Below are positions 1 to 15,159 of a DNA stretch of 64,000 nucleotides, piece after piece. A program made the position numbers and the translations under genes. Under the pieces are notes generated by a model. It worked only from the letters and a program-made list of their open reading frames with translations, was not told where the DNA came from and did no database searches. Origin of the DNA: Congeria kusceri (taxonomy: Eukaryota; Mollusca; Bivalvia; Myida; Dreissenidae); contig CM051034.1 of assembly GCA_027627225.1 (NCBI GenBank), positions 7,292,058 through 7,356,057 of the forward strand, in the 5' to 3' direction. Within the stretch, counting starts at the first letter, position 1. The number at the start of each line of letters is the position of its first letter.

Positions 1-93
1 GTTGTCCCGGATTAGCCTGTGCGGACTGTACAGGCTAACCCAGGACGACACTTTACGCAAATGCATCAAGCCCGGTTTTCCCAAGACACACTT
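1..93. mobile_element. Right half of the 261-bp palindromic MITE, cut by the window edge
   Basis: Matches the right half of the complete copies at 39,875 and 56,098: an attagcctgtgcgg core, its inverted partner, then the terminal stretch ending in ggttttcccaagacacac. The left half lies outside the window. It abuts the first monomer of the 43-bp array directly. Confidence 0.75.
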
Positions 94-3000
94 CTTATAT
101 ATTATGTGACCACTTTCTTAGGTATGGATATTAGAACATATATACTACGTGACCACTTAGGTATGGATATTACAACATATATACTATGTAACCACTTTCT
201 TAAGTATGGATATATTACAACATATATACTATGTGACCACTTTCTTAAGTATAGATATTACAACATATATACTATGTGACCACTTTCTTAAGTATGGATA
301 TTACAACATATGTACTATGTGACCACTTTCTAAAGTATGGATATTACAACATATATATTATGTGACCACTTTCTTAAGTATGGATATTACAACATATATA
401 CTATGTGACCACTTTCTTAAGTATGGATATTACAACATATATACTATGTGACCACTTTCTTAAGTATGGATATTACAACATATATATTATGTGACCACTT
501 TCTTAAGTATGGATATTACAACATATATATTATGTGACCACTTTCTTAAGTATGGATATTACAACATATATACTATGTGACCACTTTCTTAAGTATGGAT
601 ATTACAACATATGTACTATGTGACCACTTTTTAAGTATGGATATTACAACATATATACTATGTGACCACTTTCATAGGTATGGATATTACAACATATATA
701 CTATGTGACCACTTTCTTAGGTATGGATATTACAACATATATACTGTGTGACCACTTAGGTATGGATATTACAACATATATACTATGTGACCACTTTCTT
801 AGGTATGGATATTACAACATATATACTATGTGACCACTTTCTTAAGTATGGATATTACAACATATATACTATGTGACCACTTAGGTATGGATATTACAAC
901 ATATATACTATGTGACCACTTTCTTAGGTATGGATATTACAACATATATACTATGTGACCACTTTCTTAAGTATGGATATTACAACATATATACTATGTG
1001 ACCACTTTTTTAAGTATGGATATTACAACATATATACTATGTGACCACTTTCTTAAGTATGGATATTACAACATATGTACTATGTGACCACTTTCTAAAG
1101 TATGGATATTACAACATATATACTATGTGACCACTTTCTTAGGTATGGATATTACAACATATACTATGTGACCTCTTAGGTATGGATATTACAACATATA
1201 TACTATGTGACCACTTTCTTAAGTATGGATATTACAACATATATACTATGTGACCACTTAGGTATGGATATTACAACATATATACTATGTGACCACTTTC
1301 TTAGGTATGGATATTACAACATATATACTATGTGACCACTTAGGTATGGATATTACAACATATATACTATGTGACCACTTTCATAGGTATGGATATTACA
1401 ACATATATACTATGTGACCACTTTCATAGGTATGGATATTACAACATATATATTATGTGACCACTTTCTTAGGTATGGATATTACAACATATATACTATG
1501 TGACCACTTTCATAGGTATGGATATTACAACATATATACTATGTGACCACTTTCATAGGTATGGATATTACAACATATATATTATGTGACCACTTTCTTA
1601 GGTATGGATATTACAACATATATACTATGTGACCACTTTCTTAGGTATGGATATTACATCATATATACTATGTGACCACTTTCTTAAATATGGATATTAA
1701 AACATATACTATGTGACCACTTTCATAGGTATGGATATTACAACATATATATTATGTGACCACTTTCTTAGGTATGGATATTACAACATATATACTATGT
1801 GACCACTTTCTTAGGTATGGATATTACAACATAAATACTATGTGACCACTTTCTTAAGTATGGGTATTACAACATATATACTATGTGACCACTTAATTAA
1901 GTATGGATATTAAAACATATACACTATGTGACCACTTTCTTAAGTATGGATATTTCAACATATATACTTTGTGAGCACTTTCTTAAGTATGGATATTACA
2001 ACATATATACTATGTGACCACTTTCTAAAGTATGGATATTACAACATATATATTATGTGACCACTTTCTTAAGTATGGATATTACAACCTATATACTATG
2101 TGACCACTTTCATAGGTATGGATATTACAACATAAATACTATGTGACCACTTTCTGAAGTATGGATATTACAACATATATACTATGTGACCACTTAAGTA
2201 TGGATATTACAACATATATACTATGTGACCACTTTCTTAAGTATGGATATTACAACATATATATTATGTGACTACTTTCTTAGGTATGGATATTACAACA
2301 TATATACTATGTGACCACTTTCTTAGGTACGGATATTACAACATATGTACTATGTGACCACTTTCTTAAGTATGGATATTACAACATATATACTATGTGA
2401 CCACTTTGTTAAGTATGGATATTACAACATATATACTATGTGACCACTTTCTTAAGTATGGATATTACAACATATGTACTATGTGACCACTTTCTTAAGT
2501 ACGGATATTACAACATATATACTATGTGACCACTTAGGTATGGATGTTACAACATATATACTGTGTGACCACTTTCTTAAGTATGGATATTACAACATAT
2601 ATACTATGTGACCACTTTCTTAGGTACGGATATTACAACATATGTACTATGTGACCACTTTCTTAAGTATGGATATTACAACATATATACTATGTGACCA
2701 CTTTCTTAAGTATGGATATTACAACATATATACTATGTGACCACTTTGTTAGGTATGGATATTACAACATATATACTATGTGACCACATTCTTAGGTATG
2801 GATATTACAACATATATACTATGTGACCACTTTCTTAAGTATGGATATTACAACATATATACTATGTGACCACTTTGTTAGGTATGGATATTACAACATA
2901 TATACTATGTGACCACTTTCTTAAGTATGGATATTACAACATATATACTATGTGACCACTTTCTTAAGTATGGATATTACAACATATATACTATGTGACC

Positions 3001-6000
3001 ACTTTCTTAAGTATGGATATTACAACATATATACTATGTGACCACTTAGGTATGGATATTACAACATATATACTGTGTGACCACTTTCTTAAGTATGGAT
3101 ATTACAACATATGTACTATGTGACCACTTTCTTAAGTATGGATATTACAACATATATACTATGTGACCACTTTCTTAAGTATGCATATTACAACATAAAT
3201 ACTATGTGACCACTTTGTTAAGTATGCATATTACAACATATATACTATGTAACCATTTTGTTAGGTATGGATATTACAACATATATACTATGTGACCACT
3301 TTCTTAAGTATGGATATTACAACATATATACTATGTGACCACTTTCTTAGGTACGGATATTACAACATATGTACTATGTGACCACTTTCTTAAGTATGGA
3401 TATTACAACATATATACTATGTGACCACTTTGTTAAGTATGGATATTACAACATATATACTATGTGACCACTTTCTTAAGTATGGATATTACAACATATG
3501 TACTATGTGACCACTTTCTTAAGTACGGATATTACAACATATATACTATGTGACCACTTAGGTATGGATGTTACAACATATATACTGTGTGACCACTTTC
3601 TTAAGTATGGATATTACAACATATGTACTATGTGACCACTTTCTTAAGTATGGATATTACAACATATATACTATGTGACCACTTTGTTAGGTATGGATAT
3701 TACAACATATATACTGTGTGACCACTTTCTTAAGTATGGATGTTACAACATATATACTGTTTGACCACTTTCTTAAGTATGGATATTAAAACATATATAC
3801 TATGTGACCACTTTCTTAGGTATGGATATTACAACATATATACTATGTGACCACTTAGGTATGGATATTACAACATATATACTATGTGACCACTTAGGTA
3901 TGGATATTACAACATATGTACTATGTGACCTCTTTCTTAAGTATGGATATTACAACATATATACTATGTGACCACTTTGTTAGGTATGGATATTACAACA
4001 TATATACTATGTGACCACATTCTTAGGTATGGATATTACAACATATATACTATGTGACCACTTTCTTAGGTATGGATATTACAACATATATACTATGTGA
4101 CCACTTTGTTAGGTATGGATATTACAACATATATACTATGTGACCACTTTCTTAAGTATGGATATTACAACATATATACTATGTGACCACTTTCTTAAGT
4201 ATGGATATTACAACATATATACTATGTGACCACTTTCTTAAGTATGGATATTACAACATATATACTATGTGACCACTTTGTTAGGTATGGATATTACAAC
4301 ATATATACTATGTGACCACTTTCTTAAGTATGGATATTACAACATATATACTATGTGACCACTTTCTTAAGTATAGATATTACAACATATGTACTATGTG
4401 ACCACTTTCTTAGGTATGGATATTACAACATATATACTATGTGACCACTTTCTTAAGTATGGATATTACAACATATATACTATGTGACCACTTTCTTAAG
4501 TATGGATATTACAACATATGTACTATGTGACCACTTTCTTAAGTATGGATATTACAACATATATACTATGTGACCACTTAGGTATGGATATTACAACATA
4601 TATACTGTGTGACCACTTTCTTAAGTATAGATATTACAACATATGTACTATGTGACCACTTTCTTAAGTATGGATATTACAACATATATACTATGTGACC
4701 ACTTTCTTAAGTATGGATATTACAACATATGTACTATGTGACCACTTTCTTAAGTATGGATATTACAACATATATACTATGTGACCACTTTCTTAAGTAT
4801 GGATATTACAACATATGTACTATGTGACCACTTTCTTAAGTATGGATATTACAACATATATACTATGTGACCACTTTCTTAAGTATGGATATTACAACAT
4901 ATATACTATGTGACCACTTAGGTATGGATATTACAACATATATACTGTGTGACCACTTTCTTAAGTATGGATATTACAACATATGTACTATGTGACCACT
5001 TTCTTAAGTATGGATATTACAACATATATACTATGTGACCACTTTCTTAAGTATGCATATTACAACATAAATACTATGTGACCACTTTGTTAAGTATGCA
5101 TATTACAACATATATACTATGTAACCATTTTGTTAGGTATGGATATTACAACATATATACTATGTGACCACTTTCTTAAGTATGGATATTACAACATATA
5201 AACTATGTGACCACTTAGGTATGGATATTACAACATATATACTATGTGACCACTTTCTTAGGTATGGATATTACAACATAAATACTATGTCACCACTTAG
5301 GTATGGATATTACAACATATATACTATGTGACCACTTTCATAGGTATGGATATTACAACATATATATTATGTGACCACTTTCTTAGGTATGGATATTACA
5401 ACATATATACTATGTGACCACTTTCTTAAGTATGGATATTACAACATATATACTATGTGACCACTTTCATAGGTATGGATATTACAACATATATACTATG
5501 TGACCACTTTCTTAGGTATGGATATTACAAGATATATATTATGTGACCACTTTCTTAGGTATGGATATTACAACATATATACTATGTGACCACTTTCTTA
5601 AGTATGGATATTACAACATATATACTATGTGACCACTTTCATAGGTATGGATATTACAACATATGTACTATGTGACCACTTTCATAGGTATGGATATTAC
5701 AACATATATACTATGTGACCACTTTCATAGGTATGGATATTACAACATATATACTATGTGATCACTTTCATAGGTATGGATATTACAAGATATATACTAT
5801 GTGATCACTTTCTTAAGTATGGATATTACAACATATATACTATGTGACCACTTTCATAGGTATGGATATTACAACATATGTACTATATGATCACTTTCTT
5901 AAGTATGGATATTACAACATATATACTATGTGACCACTTTCATAGGTATGGATATTACAACATATGTACTATGTGACCACTTTCATAGGTATGGATATTA

Positions 6001-9000
6001 CAACATATATACTATGTGATCACTTTCTTAGGTATGGATATTACAACATATATACTATGTGACCACTTTCTTAGGTATGGATATTACAAGATATATATTA
6101 TGTGACCACTTTCTTAGGTATGGATATTACAACATATGTACTATGTGACCACTGTCTTAAGTATGGATATTACAACATATATACTATGTGACCACTTTCA
6201 TAGGTATGGATATTACAACATATGTACTATGTGACCACTTTCTTAAGTATGGATATTACAACATATATACTATGTGACCACTTTCATAGGTATGGATATT
6301 ACAACATATATACTATGTGACCACTTTCTTAAGTATGGATATTACAACATATATACTATGTGACCACTTTCATAGGTATGGATATTACAACATATGTACT
6401 ATGTGACCACTTTCTTAAGTATGGATATTACAACATATATACTATGTGATCACTTTCATAGGTATGGATATTACAACATATATACTATGTGACCACTTTC
6501 TTAAGTATGGATATTACAACATATATACTATGTGACCACTTTCATAGGTATGGATATTACAACATATATACTATGTGACCACTTTCTTAAGTATGGATAT
6601 TACAACATATATACTATGTGACCACTTTCATAGGTATGGATATTACAACATATATACTATGTGACCACTTTCATAGGTATGGATATTACAACATATATAC
6701 TATGTGATCACTTTCATAGGTATGGATATTACAACATATATACTATGTGACCACTTTCTTAAGTATGGATATTACAACATATATACTATGTGACCACTTT
6801 CATAAGTATGGATATTACAACATATATACTATGTGACCACTTTCATAGGTATGGATATTACAACATATATACTATGTGACCACTTTCTTAGGTATGGATA
6901 TTACAAGATATATATTATGTGATCACTTTCATAGGTATGGATATTACAACATATATACTATGTGACCACTTTCATAGGTATGGATATTACAACATATATA
7001 CTATGTGACCACTTTCTTAAGTATGGATATTACAACATATATACTATATGACCACTTTCATAAGTATGGATATTACAACATATATACTATGTGACCACTT
7101 TCATAGGTATGGATATTACAACATATATACTATGTGACCACTTTCTTAGGTATGGATATTACAAGATATATATTATGTGATCACTTTCATAGGTATGGAT
7201 ATTACAACATATATACTATGTGACCACTTTCATAGGTATGGATATTACAACATATATACTATGTGACCACTTTCATAGGTATGGATATTACAACATATAT
7301 ACTATGTGACCACTTTCATAGGTATGGATATTACAACATATATACTATGTGACCACTTTCATAGGTATGGATATTACAACATATATACTATGTGATCACT
7401 TTCATAGGTATGGATATTACAACATATATACTATGTGACCACTTTCTTAGGTATGGATATTACAAGATATATACTATGTGACCACTTTCTTAGGTATGGA
7501 TATTACAAGATATATATTATGTGATCACTTTCATAGGTATGGATATTACAACATATATACTATGTGACCACTTTCATAGGTATGGATATTACCACATATA
7601 TACTATGTGACCACTTTCATAGGTATGGGTATTACAACATATATACTATGTGACCACTTTCTTAAGTATGGATATTACAACATATATACTATGTGACCAC
7701 TTTCATAGGTATGGATATTACAACATATATACTATGTGACCACTTTCTTAGGTATGGATATTACAAGATATATACTATGTGACCACTTTCATAGGTATGG
7801 ATATTACAACATATATACTATGTGACCACTTTCATAGGTATGGATATTACAACATATATACTATGTGACCACTTTCATAGGTATGGGTATTACAACATAT
7901 ATATTATGTGACCACTTTCTTAAGTATGGATATTACAACATATATACTATGTGACCACTTTCATAGGTATGGATATTACAACATATATACTATGTGACCA
8001 CTTTCATAGGTATGGATATTACAAGATATATATTATGTGATCACTTTCATAGGTATGGATATTACAACATATATACTATGTGACCACTTTCATAGGTATG
8101 GATATTACAACATATATACTATGTGACCACTTTCATAGGTATGGGTATTACAACATATATACTATGTGACCACCTTCTTAAGTATGGATATTACAACATA
8201 TATACTATGTGACCACTTTCATAGGTATGGATATTACAACATATATACTATGTGACCACTTTCATAGGTATGGATATTACAAGATATATACTATGTGACC
8301 ACTTTCATAGGTATGGATATTACAACATATATACTATGTGACCACTTTCATAGGTATGGATATTACAACATATATACTATGTGACCACTTTCATAGGTAT
8401 GGGTATTACAACATATATATTATGTGACCACTTTCTTAAGTATGGATATTACAACATATATACTATGTGACCACTTTCATAGGTATGGATATTACAACAT
8501 ATATACTATGTGACCACTTTCATAGGTATGGATATTACAACATATATACTATGTGACCACTTTCATAGGTATGGGTATTACAACATATATATTATGTGAC
8601 CACTTTCTTAAGTATGGATATTACAACATATATACTATGTGACCACTTTCATAGGTATGGATATTACAACATATATACTATGTGACCACTTTCATAGGTA
8701 TGGATATTACAAGATATATATTATGTGATCACTTTCATAGGTATGGATATTACAACATATATACTATGTGACCACTTTCATAGGTATGGATATTACAACA
8801 TATATACTATGTGACCACTTTCTTAGGTATGGATATTACAAGATATATACTATGTGACCACTTTCTTAGGTATGTATATTACAAGATATATATTATGTGA
8901 TCACTTTCATAGGTATGGATATTACAACATATATACTATGTGACCACTTTCATAGGTATGGATATTACAAGATATATACTATGTGACCACTTTCATAGGT

Positions 9001-11399
9001 ATGGATATTACAACATATATACTATGTGACCACTTTCATAGGTATGGATATTACAAGATATATACTATGTGACCACTTTCATAGGTATGGATATTACAAC
9101 ATATATACTATGTGACCACTTTCATAGGTATGGATATTACAAGATATATACTATGTGACCACTTTCATAGGTATGGGTATTTCAGAATATATACTATGTG
9201 ACCACTTTCATAGGTATGGATATTACAACATATATACTATGTGACCACTTTCATAGGTATGGATATTACAACATATATACTATGTGACCACTTTCATAGG
9301 TATGGATATTACAACATATATACTATGTGACCACTTTCATAGGTATGGATATTACAACATAAATACTATGTGACCACTTTCTTAGGTATGGGTATTTCAG
9401 AATATAGTCTATGTGACCACTTTCATAGGTATGGATATTATAACATATATACTATGTGACCACTTTCATAGGTATGGATATTACAAGATATATACTATGT
9501 GACCACTTTCATAGGTATGGATATTACAACATATATACTATGTGACCACTTTCATAGGTATGGATATTACAACATATATACTATGTGACCACTTTCATAG
9601 GTATGGATATTACAACATATATACTATGTGACCACTTTCATAGGTATGGATATTACAAGATATATACTATGTGACCACTTTCATAGGTATGGATATTACA
9701 ACATATATATTATGTGACCACTTTCATAGGTATGGATATTACAACATATATACTATGTGACCACTTTCATAGGTATGGATATTACAAGATATATACTATG
9801 TGACCACTTTCATAGGTATGGATATTACAACATATATACTATGTGACCACTTTCATAGGTATGGATATTACAAGATATATACTATGTGACCACTTTCATA
9901 GGTATGGATATTACAACATATATACTATGTGACCACTTTCATAGGTATGGATATTACAAGATATATACTATGTGACCACTTTCATAGGTATGGGTATTTC
10001 AGAATATATACTATGTGACCACTTTCATAGGTATGGATATTACAACATATATACTATGTGACCACTTTCATAGGTATGGATATTACAACATATATACTAT
10101 GTGACCACTTTCATAGGTATGGATATTACAACATATATACTATGTGACCACTTTCATAGGTATGGATATTACAACATATATACTATGTGACCACTTTCAT
10201 AGGTATGGATATTACAACATATATACTATGTGACCACTTTCATAGGTATGGGTATTACAACATATATACTATGTGACCACTTTCATAGGTATGGATATTA
10301 CAACATATATACTATGTGACCACTTTCATAGGTATGGGTATTACAACATATATACTATGTGACCACTTTCTTAGGTATGGATATTACAACATATATACTA
10401 TGTGACCACTTTCATAGGTATGGGTATTACAACATATATACTATGTGACCACTTTCATAGGTATGGGTATTTCAGAATATATACTATGTGACCACTTTCA
10501 TAGGTATGGATATTACAACATATATACTATGTGACCACTTTCATAGGTATGGATATTACAACATATATACTATGTGACCACTTTCATAGGTATGGATATT
10601 ACAACATATATACTATGTGACCACTTTCATAGGTATGGATATTACAACATATATACTATGTGACCACTTTCATAGGTATGGATATTACAACATATATACT
10701 ATGTGACCACTTTCATAGGTATGGATATTACAACATATATACTATGTGACCACTTTCATAGGTATGGGTATTTCAGAATATATACTATGTGACCACTTTC
10801 ATAGGTATGGGTATTTCAGAATATATACTATGTGACCACTTTCATAGGTATGGATATTACAACATATATACTATGTGACCACTTTCATAGGTATGGATAT
10901 TACAACATATATACTATGTGACCACTTTCATAGGTATGGATATTACAACATATATACTATGTGACCACTTTCATAGGTATGGATATTACAACATATATAC
11001 TATGTGACCACTTTCATAGGTATGGATATTACAACATATATACTATGTGACCACTTTCATAGGTATGGGTATTACAACATATATACTATGTGACCACTTT
11101 CATAGGTATGGATATTACAAGATATATACTATGTGACCACTTTCATAGGTATGGGTATTACAACATATATACTATGTGACCACTTTCTTAAGTATGGATA
11201 TTACAACATATATACTATGTGACCACTTTCATAGGTATGGGTATTACAACATATATACTATGTGACCACTTTCATAGGTATGGATATTACAACATATATA
11301 CTATGTGACCACTTTCATAGGTATGGATATTACAACATATATACTATGTGACCACTTTCATAGGTATGGGTATTTCAGAATATAGTCTATGTTACCATG
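94..11399. repeat. 43-bp minisatellite array, about 263 copies
   Basis: Direct repeats of a 43-bp unit containing gtatggatattacaacatat followed by actatgtgaccactttctta. Three end variants dominate. 'cttaag' and 'cttagg' forms prevail up to about 5.3 kb, and 'cataggt' forms prevail beyond that. A 38-bp unit lacking five bases (ccacttagg) recurs mostly in the first 5.3 kb. Sporadic variants (tatgtact, aagatatat, gggtatttcagaatata) are clustered, which fits local block amplification. The last monomers (11,370-11,455) turn into the 45-bp type seen at 13.7 kb. No credible gene lies in it. It probably sits in an upstream intron of the ENTPD gene, whose N-terminal exons are not in the window. Confidence 0.97.
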
Positions 11400-11458
11400 T
11401 TGTTAGGTAAGGGTAGTAGTGCATCGAAAGACTATCTGACCATGTTCTTAGGCGAGAA

Positions 11459-13406
11459 TTTTTTTATTTCTTGGTTCTCGGATCCTCTGACCCGTTTTTT
11501 TCCAAAAAGCAAATAAAATAAAAATGTGTAGAATGTAACCGATTGTAGTGACTAAGAGAGATGTTAACTCTTCAAAGATTTATTGCAGACTGATTGAAAA
11601 TAACAACGCATTTAAAAGTTTTAAATACAAAACGTGTTGTTTATTTATAATGCGGAAATGACGTCAACGATATCAATGTTCATGGCGCGCTTTTTGGATG
11701 GCTCGGCACTTCCCGTGCAACGTCGTTCATGACACTGATATCGTAAAAATGGCCTTGTGAAAGGGTTTCAACCTGTTACACAGAATGCCAAAAAAAAACA
11801 CAGAAGAAATGACTAAATTTTATGTAACATTGTGATTGTTTATCGCTGTATGATTAATATGATCTGTTCTCTGTTATTTTATACATCATGCAACACTTAA
11901 AGTCAAAAGAAGATACTCAGTAAAACAAGTTAAGATCTTTGAATCATTGTATTAAATACACATTTTTAATTTTATATCAATATTATAATGAACACATTTC
12001 ATTGGTGTAATTGATTTATTAATAAAATATATTCAGTTAGTTTTCACTTTATTATGCTCCCCCAAAAATTGTTGGGGAGCATACAGTTGCCGCTTTGTCC
12101 ATCCATCTGTCTGTCAGTCTGTCCTGCTTTCTTGTCCTGAGTATTTCTCAGCATTCAATGAAACTTTATAGAAAGCTTCATTACCAAGAGGAGGTGTGCA
12201 CTGAACCATGGTGTTCCGCTTTTTCCAGAGTTATGGGACTTCTGAAATAAGAATTTAGTGCACAATTCTTGTCCGATCTATTTAAACACAACTACTGACC
12301 AGAATTAAATGAAAGTTTACAGGAAGCTTCATGACCAAGAGGAGATGTGCACTGAACCAGGACGTTCTGCTACAATGATTTTTCCTAGAGTTATGGGACT
12401 TTGAAGATTTCTGAAACAAGTATTTAGTGCACAACTTTTGTCCAATCTATTTCTACACAACTACTGGCTAGATTTCAAATAAACTTTATGGTAAGCTTTA
12501 TTACCAAAAGGAGGTATGCACTAAACCAGGGTGTTCCGTTTCTACGATTTTTCTAAGAGTTGTGGGACTTTGAAGACTTATGAAATTAGAATACAGTGCA
12601 CAATGCTTGTCCGGGCTATTTCTCTGCAACTACTGGCCAGAATACATTGAAACTATATGTGTTGCTTCATTATCAAAATGAGGTGTGCACAGTACAGGAC
12701 GTTCCCTTTCAGTGATTTTCCTTGGAGTTATGAGACTGAAGGTTGCTGAAATTAGTGTATCCTGCGCAATTCTTGTCTGGACTGTTTGTCAGCAACTACT
12801 AGCCAATATTCAATGAAACTTTATGTGAAGCTTCATTACTAAGAGGTGTTCACTGTACCAAGATGCTCCACTTCAGTGACTTTTCTTACAGTTATGGGAC
12901 TTTGATGATTGCTGAAATTAATATATAGAGCAGGATTGTCTGGACTCTGCTCTTGTGATTGCATTCCTCTTTTGGTTGCATTTCTCTTTTGATTGCATTC
13001 CCATTACTTGGCAAAGCTCATTGGGGAGCATCCATCAGTTCACTGATATCCTTGTTAAGCATGTTGTTATACATATGATAATGCCACTGTCCAGTGATAT
13101 CTGACGTGCTATGTTTAAGTGTAAGCATATTTTAACAGTAGTTTTTATATGATAAACACTGCCTTTCAATGTTACTATTATTGGTATTAACATGGTTTTC
13201 ATGCAGTGATTAAGTTAATGTTGAGTAATATGATTTCTGTAAGTAATAATGCATACAGATTTTGATATCACTGCCCATTTCCATTTGTCAAATTCTAGTC
13301 ATTAATTTGCTCAATTCTGTCTTTTTGTCGTTTTTTGTTGTTGTTGTTTCCCTCCTACAAGACACTTTAAAAAAACTGTCAGAGAACCAAGAAATTTAAA
13401 AAAACA
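11459..13406. mobile_element. 1.95-kb insertion with inverted ends that splits the minisatellite
   Basis: The left end (11,459-11,493) reads T-tract, atttcttggttctc, then tctgac. The right end (13,377-13,406) reads gtcagagaaccaagaaat followed by an A-tract. These are inverted copies of about 25-30 bp with one small insertion. 45-bp-type monomers flank both sides (11,371-11,455 and 13,415 onward), so the element entered an existing array. cttagg is present at both junctions and could be a target duplication, but it is also part of the monomer. No transposase is visible. It is a non-autonomous element of unknown family. Confidence 0.7.
12053..13035. mobile_element. Nested element with tggggagcat ends and about 165-bp internal repeats
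   Basis: Starts with a short hairpin (gctccccc ... ttggggagcat) and ends with ttggggagcatccat. In between are about five diverged copies of a ~165-bp unit that share 'gaaactttat', 'aagcttcattaccaagagg' and 'agttatgggactt'. A fragment of the same unit recurs at about 60,255-60,330. There is no coding capacity. Confidence 0.6.
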
Positions 13407-13414
13407 CTCTGGCC

Positions 13415-14735
13415 TTAGGTAAGGGTAGTACTTCATAGAAAGTTAATGTTACAATGTCCTTTGCAGTTAGATAAGGTCGGTAGTGCATGAACCAATTTCT
13501 TTGGTAAAGATAGCTGTGCGTAGAAAGTCTATGCAACCACCTTCTTAGATAAGGGTAGCAGTGAAATAAAAGTCTATGTAACCACCTTAGATAAGGGTAG
13601 TAGTGCAATGAAGTCTATGTAATCACGTTCTTAGATAAGAGCAGTAGTGCTTAGAAAGTCTTATGTTACCACGTTCTTAGATAAGGGCAGTAGTAGTATA
13701 TAGAAATGCATGTAACCACTTTGTTAGATAAGGGTAGTAATGAATTGAAAGTCTATGTAATCACGTTCTTAGATAAGGGTAGTAATGAATTGAAAGTCTA
13801 TGTAATCACGTTCTTAGATAAGGGTAGTAATGAATTGAAAGTCTATGTAATCACGTTCTTAGATAAGGGTAGTAATGAATTGAAAGTCTATGTAATCATG
13901 TTCTTAGATAAAGGTAGTAATGAATTGAAAGTCTATGTAATCACGTTCTTAGATAAGGGTAGTAATGAATTGAAAGTCTATGTAATCACGTTCTTAGATA
14001 AGGGTAGTAATGAATTGAAAGTCTATGTAATCACGTTCTTAGATAAGGGTAGTAATGAATTGAAAGTCTATGTAATCACGTTCTTAGATAAGGGTAGTAA
14101 TGAATTGAAAGTCTATGTAATCACGTTCTTAGATAAGGGTAGTAATGAATTGAAAGTCTATGTAATCACGTTCTTAGATAAGGGTAGTAATGAATTGAAA
14201 GTCTATGTAATCACGTTCTTAGATAAGGGTAGTAATGAATTGAAAGTCTATGTAATCACGTTCTTAGATAAGGGTAGTAATGAATTGAAAGTCTATGTAA
14301 TCACGTTCTTAGATAAGGGTAGTAATGAATTGAAAGTCTATGTAATCACGTTCTTAGATAAGGGTAGTAATGAATTGAAAGTCTATGTAATCACGTTCTT
14401 AGATAAGGGTAGTAATGAATTGAAAGTCTATGTAATCACGTTCTTAGATAAGGGTAGTAATGAATTGAAAGTCTATGTAATCACGTTCTTAGATAAGGGT
14501 AGTAATGAATTGAAAGTCTATGTAATCACGTTCTTAGATAAGGGTAGTAATGAATTGAAAGTCTATGTAATCACGTTCTTAGATAAGGGTAGTAATGAAT
14601 TGAAAGTCTATGTAATCACGTTCTTAGATAAGGGTAGTAATGAATTGAAAGTCTATGTAATCACGTTCTTAGATAAGGGTAGTAATGAATTGAAAGTCTA
14701 TGTAATCACGTTCTTAGATAAGGATAGTAGTGGTT
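13415..14735. repeat. 45-bp minisatellite array
   Basis: From about 13,696 there are 23 nearly identical 45-bp units (atcacgttcttagataaggg plus agtaatgaattgaaagtct and linker bases) with no length change. 13,415-13,695 holds older, diverged units. The unit is homologous to the 43-bp monomer at 1-11.4 kb: both contain a ctatgt..c.ac.tt.ttag core. Because 45 is divisible by three and the unit lacks a stop codon in one frame, a 343-codon open frame (13,706-14,737) results. It is an artefact of periodicity, not a gene. Confidence 0.96.
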
Positions 14736-14822
14736 AACACTATAAAATATAAAATATTGACGGCTTTGAATAAAAGTTAGTTGAATCTTTTCCAAGTGTC
14801 ATTGAGTGTCTCTCTACTGCAG

Positions 14823-15159
14823 GCTACGGTGCTAACGAGGCGAGGTCTCGGTACGAGCAGCAGCTTGTCAGCCAGGTGAAAGAACGACAGGCCGTACAAC
14901 AGAAGCAGGCTGCTATACTTGGCGCTGCTGATCCTGATCCAGTCAAAGTTCCGCAGGAGCCGATCAAGCACCCTGTCCTAGATTCTCATCCTCAGGATTC
15001 CCTGCCAATCAACGAGCAACTGCGAATATTGCCCAGAGTACCTGCCGGGAATTCTGATACAGCCTTGGTGGATACTGATGTCAAACAGGCTCGGCGTAAA
15101 CGAGCCGTAATTAGTGATGTAACTTCTGTGGACAAGCTCTCGGACATTTCAGACAAAAG
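14823..15159 (+). CDS. ENTPD4/7-like exon A
   Basis: Acceptor ctactgcag and donor aaag/gtaaca. Enters with two bases of a split Gly codon (GYGANEARSRYE) and leaves with AG of an Arg codon. The second half is a charged, low-complexity linker containing RRKR at 15,092-15,103. Confidence 0.9.

Noticed and set aside
13706..14737. 343-codon open frame of a 15-residue repeat
   Set aside because: It is a by-product of a 45-bp stop-free unit. There is no start context, no family, and the frame runs straight into intron sequence.
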